Below are positions 61,105 to 64,000 of a DNA stretch of 64,000 bases, piece by piece. The stretch is from Blasia pusilla (lineage: Eukaryota; Marchantiophyta; Marchantiopsida; Blasiales), in NCBI GenBank assembly GCA_050084515.1, contig CM114273.1:62001-126000 (forward strand), read 5' to 3'. Made by a program: the position numbers and the translations under genes. Within the stretch, counting starts at the first letter, position 1; each line of letters begins with the position of its first letter. The notes under the pieces were generated by a model. It worked only from the letters and a program-made list of their open reading frames with translations. It was not told where the DNA came from and did no database searches.

Positions 61105-62500
61105 TCCCATAGAGAGACGTGCCATGATGGGTGTCTCTTCCCATGTTGGCTAGACCTCTTCACCATTTTGGGATACGACTCAAGAGCTACGGAGAAGTGG
61201 AGATGACCTAGTGAGGCAAGTCTGGAGTCATGCCTTTATCTCAGAGCGACGAGAGTTAGGTGGCGATTGGGCTCCTGGAGTGGAGACGTTGACACCATTG
61301 GATATCACACCCGTTGTGTGGCAGTGTCCAGAGGAGGGTGTCATAGTGTTAGATCTCTTTGGAGGGATCAACACGGGATTGGCAGTAGTGTTGCAAGCAG
61401 ACATACGGGTGTGTCAGTACCTTTATGTGGAGAGAGATGAGATCGCACGATGAGTCTCATTACGCCATGTGATGAGGTTTTTCCAGAGGTATCATGATTT
61501 ATTTCCGGTATCTGCACTATAGGGATATCAACATACATTACCCGCCGATATTTCATTTTTGGGACGTAGGACCTAGACAGAGTTGGCATCATTCATTTGG
61601 TGATTGCTAGATGGCCATGTCAGGGTCATTGATCGGCTCATCGAGGACTTGGATTGTAGGATTTGAGGTCAGGGATGTTTTGGGAGATATTACGAGAAGT
61701 GCGACACTTGCAAGAGAGTCAGACATATTCTTTGGCATACATTTTGGAGAACGTGCCATTTTTTGGAGACACTCATGCACGTGTGATGACAAGTGTGCAT
61801 CAGGTGAGGTCTTGGTTGGAACATATTGTGTTGTTAGATGCATCGAGAGTTGGATCACGCACCCACCCTCCATGGCTATGGTGGACGAACTTGATACCAT
61901 CATACGTACTGAGTTGAGCATATGATGGAGTTTAGAGAGCACCACCTCTTACCGATGATGCCATTTTGGGCTTAAGGCGTCAATCTCAGGTGGTGACACG
62001 GAATGATAGACCACTGTTGGCAATAGCCAATAGGATGGGGCAGTTGAGGGCAACTTTACCTACGTTGGTGAGCTTCCCAACATCCCATGCCTTTCAACGT
62101 GGACAGCCACGCACAAATTGGGATGAGGAGACCCGAGCATTGGAGGAGCCTACAGTAGATGAGGGCGAGCGCCATGGGGTTTGCTATGGGTACTACAGCG
62201 GTACCAGGTATGACCGAGGCATCACGGAGAGAGCTGTTGGGGCAGGAAATGGACCTCAACTGTCTCACATGGATAGTCAGCCTAGGTATGGCAGAGCAAA
62301 GACGGATGCGAGTGTCATCCATGTTGTCACGCCCACAAGTTGGCGCATTGCCTACAAGGTCTGTACAGACATTGGCTGGGGGCGGGACGAGGAGAGATAG
62401 GCACCCATAGACTTCCTGGGACGTCGTTTGAGCACAGAGTTCAAAGGTGGCCAGAGTAGCACATGTTCATTTTTCAGGTGTGGAACATGATGTGGGGAGT
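61105..62500 (+). pseudogene. Second copy (B) of the DNMT3-like methyltransferase segment, opposite orientation
   Basis: Co-linear with copy A from its start (AGTCCCA-AGAGACG-CCATG) through the methyltransferase and into the 3' flank (CACCCAT-GACTTCCT). Motif I VLDLFGGINTGL (about 61340-61375), YVERDE, an altered motif IV (ARWPCQG, catalytic Cys retained), motif VI ILENVPF (about 61741-61762), TLPTLVSF, motif IX and motif X LLGQEMD are all recognisable. It carries more stops and frameshifts than copy A. No gag or protease precedes it and no LTR of the copy A type is nearby. The TAG after GLGL (61657-61659) is at the same codon as in copy A. Confidence 0.8.
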
Positions 62501-62515
62501 CGGAGTGAGATGGCT

Positions 62516-62818
62516 CTAGTGGAGGTGGCTAAGGTTGTTCCATTGCAACCAAAGCCGGAGGTTGCATCCTCTTCGAGTGAGGTCACGATGGAGATTTTGG
62601 GAGCTTGTGTGTCGTGCCCCTACTCTCCTTGAACGTTCCACGGGGCCCACTGGCCCCGCGGAAGGAGTCGCCACTGGGACGTCCTCACGACTGGCGTTCA
62701 GCTCTTCGGGAGTCTCCGACTCCTCTATAGCTTCATGGTCCGGCATTGGTTCCTCTCTCGGTTCACGTCGCTTGATTCGGCGCTTCTTGGGTTGTTCTCC
62801 CTCGATCGCCATCTCCAA
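62516..62818 (-). pseudogene. 5' end of gag of a minus-strand Gypsy element, truncated
   Basis: The first ATG downstream of the primer-binding site opens a frame rich in Lys, Arg, Glu and Pro (PKKRRIKRREPREEP) as often seen at a gag N-terminus. At about 62636 the frame runs into antisense of methyltransferase copy B, so the genuine gag part is only about 60 codons. Confidence 0.4.
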
Positions 62819-62947
62819 GCCAACTCACTCAGATCTCCTCCTCGTTTCTTGCGTCCCTCCTCGAGCGTCCGAGTCTAGCCGCTACCTTGAAATTTCCCAA
62901 GCGTCCGGCTGATCCCACGACCCCAAGTTCTTGCTCACCAAGGATAA

Positions 62948-62959
62948 GCTCTGATACCA
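62948..62959 (-). other. Primer-binding site for initiator methionine tRNA
   Basis: The minus strand reads TGGTATCAGAGC, the standard plant retrotransposon primer-binding site complementary to the 3' end of tRNA-iMet. It lies 2 bp inside an LTR that ends GGGACA on the minus strand. This fixes the orientation and the inner boundary of the LTR to its right. Confidence 0.9.
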
Positions 62960-62961
62960 CT

Positions 62962-64000
62962 TGTCCCGCCCCTACTCTCCTTGAACGTCAATTTTTAGTG
63001 TTGCGGAAGCGTGCGTTCAGTAGGTCACGAACTCATCGCCGATCTGCACCCAAACACACACTCTCGTTAGTCGGGTTTGGCCAACCGGCGTTCCAACCCA
63101 CCGAGTCCTCAACTCGGCGTCTCATCAAGCTCAACCTTCCTTAGTTCCTAGCTCCCAACACATGGCAAGTCCTTCAAGACTTGGAACAGACTTCCTAGTT
63201 AGTCCAGGGATCTGAAACGGCACTTACACGCCTAGCGATCCCAACTGTTCAACGGTCCTCGTGTGAGTTCCGAACTAAGACCCAAGTAATTGAGTCGCGG
63301 CGTGAAATCCAAGAGGGATGTCTAAAATCGTCTCAATGGACTTGGTGCAGGTTTTCCAACCCAACGCCCAAACTCGCGTTCCGTTCCATGCCCTTGAGCC
63401 GCCCCGCGGCGCCCAAAGTGGGGTTTGGGTTCCAAGCACTCTCGGAGACCTTCCCCCTTACTAGTACTTCTGGGGTTCTCCAATAACCCCTCCCCTTTGG
63501 GAAAAGAGGTTCGGGCCCTTCATTGTGGCCCTCAACCCGACTCCACTTACAATCGTTTTTGGGTCGTATCTCGGCCGCTGCTTATGCGTTTGCAGCGATC
63601 TTTAGTGCGTTTGAACCGGCTCTCTATAATCTTTCCAACGCACTCTTATTTGCTCCAAACGCATCTTGGAGCTAAAAGTTATGGCCATAAATACAGTCGG
63701 AAACTCTCAAACGCAAGTGGCGTTCCAAGTCCGGATCTTTCCTTTGGCAACCCACTTCCTAGACTCGACTTCTTTCAAGTCTCATTCCGCGTTTGGTCCA
63801 GGTTTCCGAGTCGCGACCATCACATCTGAAACGCGACTTCTCGCTCGCGTCTCATCTCTTGTCTCCTCTTTGAGACAACTCCAACGCGCAAACCATCTTA
63901 GCGTGAGCCCGCTAATGTTCCGATGTTCCGCTTGGCACTTGTTTGGTCATGAGGGTCGCGACACTGTGATAGGTCTCAAGTTGACATGAGGAGAGAGACG
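62962..64000 (-). repeat. 5' LTR of a Gypsy-family element, running off the window
   Basis: The inner end at 62962 is set by the adjacent primer-binding site. Co-linear with the fragment at 35519-36290. At least 1039 bp lie in the window. The outer end and target duplication are outside. Confidence 0.75.

Overview
This is a window of plant nuclear DNA. The evidence is four intact, plant-type genes: a chloroplast VAR2/FtsH2-type thylakoid protease, the redox-regulated gamma subunit of chloroplast ATP synthase, ribosomal protein L9 (uL6) and a full clathrin heavy chain. Three of them have standard GT-AG introns. The rest is AT-rich intergenic DNA full of decayed transposable elements. Gene sequences plus a DNMT3-type methyltransferase carried by a retroelement suggest a streptophyte outside the flowering plants (bryophyte, lycophyte or streptophyte-alga grade). 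That placement is inference, and I cannot name the species.

Layout. 1-2752: no recognisable gene, with a diverged tandem duplication at the end. 2753-5341 (-): FtsH2-type protease in four exons, with a G-box/I-box cluster upstream. 5.8-10.4 kb: AT-rich, no gene. 10469-15882: a CACTA DNA transposon with matching ends and a 3-bp target duplication, carrying an intronless, stop-riddled copy of a dolichyldiphosphatase (LPP-gamma) gene. 15.9-18.4 kb: AT-rich. 18468-24316 (-): an LTR-flanked element encoding gag, a retropepsin and a DNMT3-like cytosine methyltransferase, with no visible reverse transcriptase. 24.3-28.4 kb: a (CT)n tract, a gag relic and an 86-bp tandem duplication. 28470-29645 (+): intronless ATP synthase gamma. 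32622-33596 (-): RPL9 in three exons. 34.2-38.1 kb: LTR fragments and a decayed minus-strand Ty3/Gypsy pol. 40198-51557 (-): clathrin heavy chain in 30 exons, 1699 residues. 52.4-58 kb: AT-rich, with a possible gag knuckle and an orphan CACTA-like repeat array. 58.6-59.8 kb (-): decayed MULE transposase. 60.6-61.1 kb (+): decayed Copia reverse transcriptase. 61105-62500 (+): a second, more decayed copy of the retroelement methyltransferase, joined head-on to the gag start, primer-binding site and LTR of a minus-strand Gypsy element that runs off the window.

The host genes are unrelated housekeeping and photosynthesis genes and do not form a pathway. The most notable content is the methyltransferase-bearing LTR element. 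Two copies in opposite orientations keep the C5-methyltransferase motifs in canonical order (I, IV, VI, IX, X), share one in-frame TAG at the same codon, and differ partly by CpG-type decay. Retrotransposon-borne DNMTs have been reported in dinoflagellates and charophyte algae. A gag-protease-DNMT element without its own reverse transcriptase would be a less familiar arrangement.
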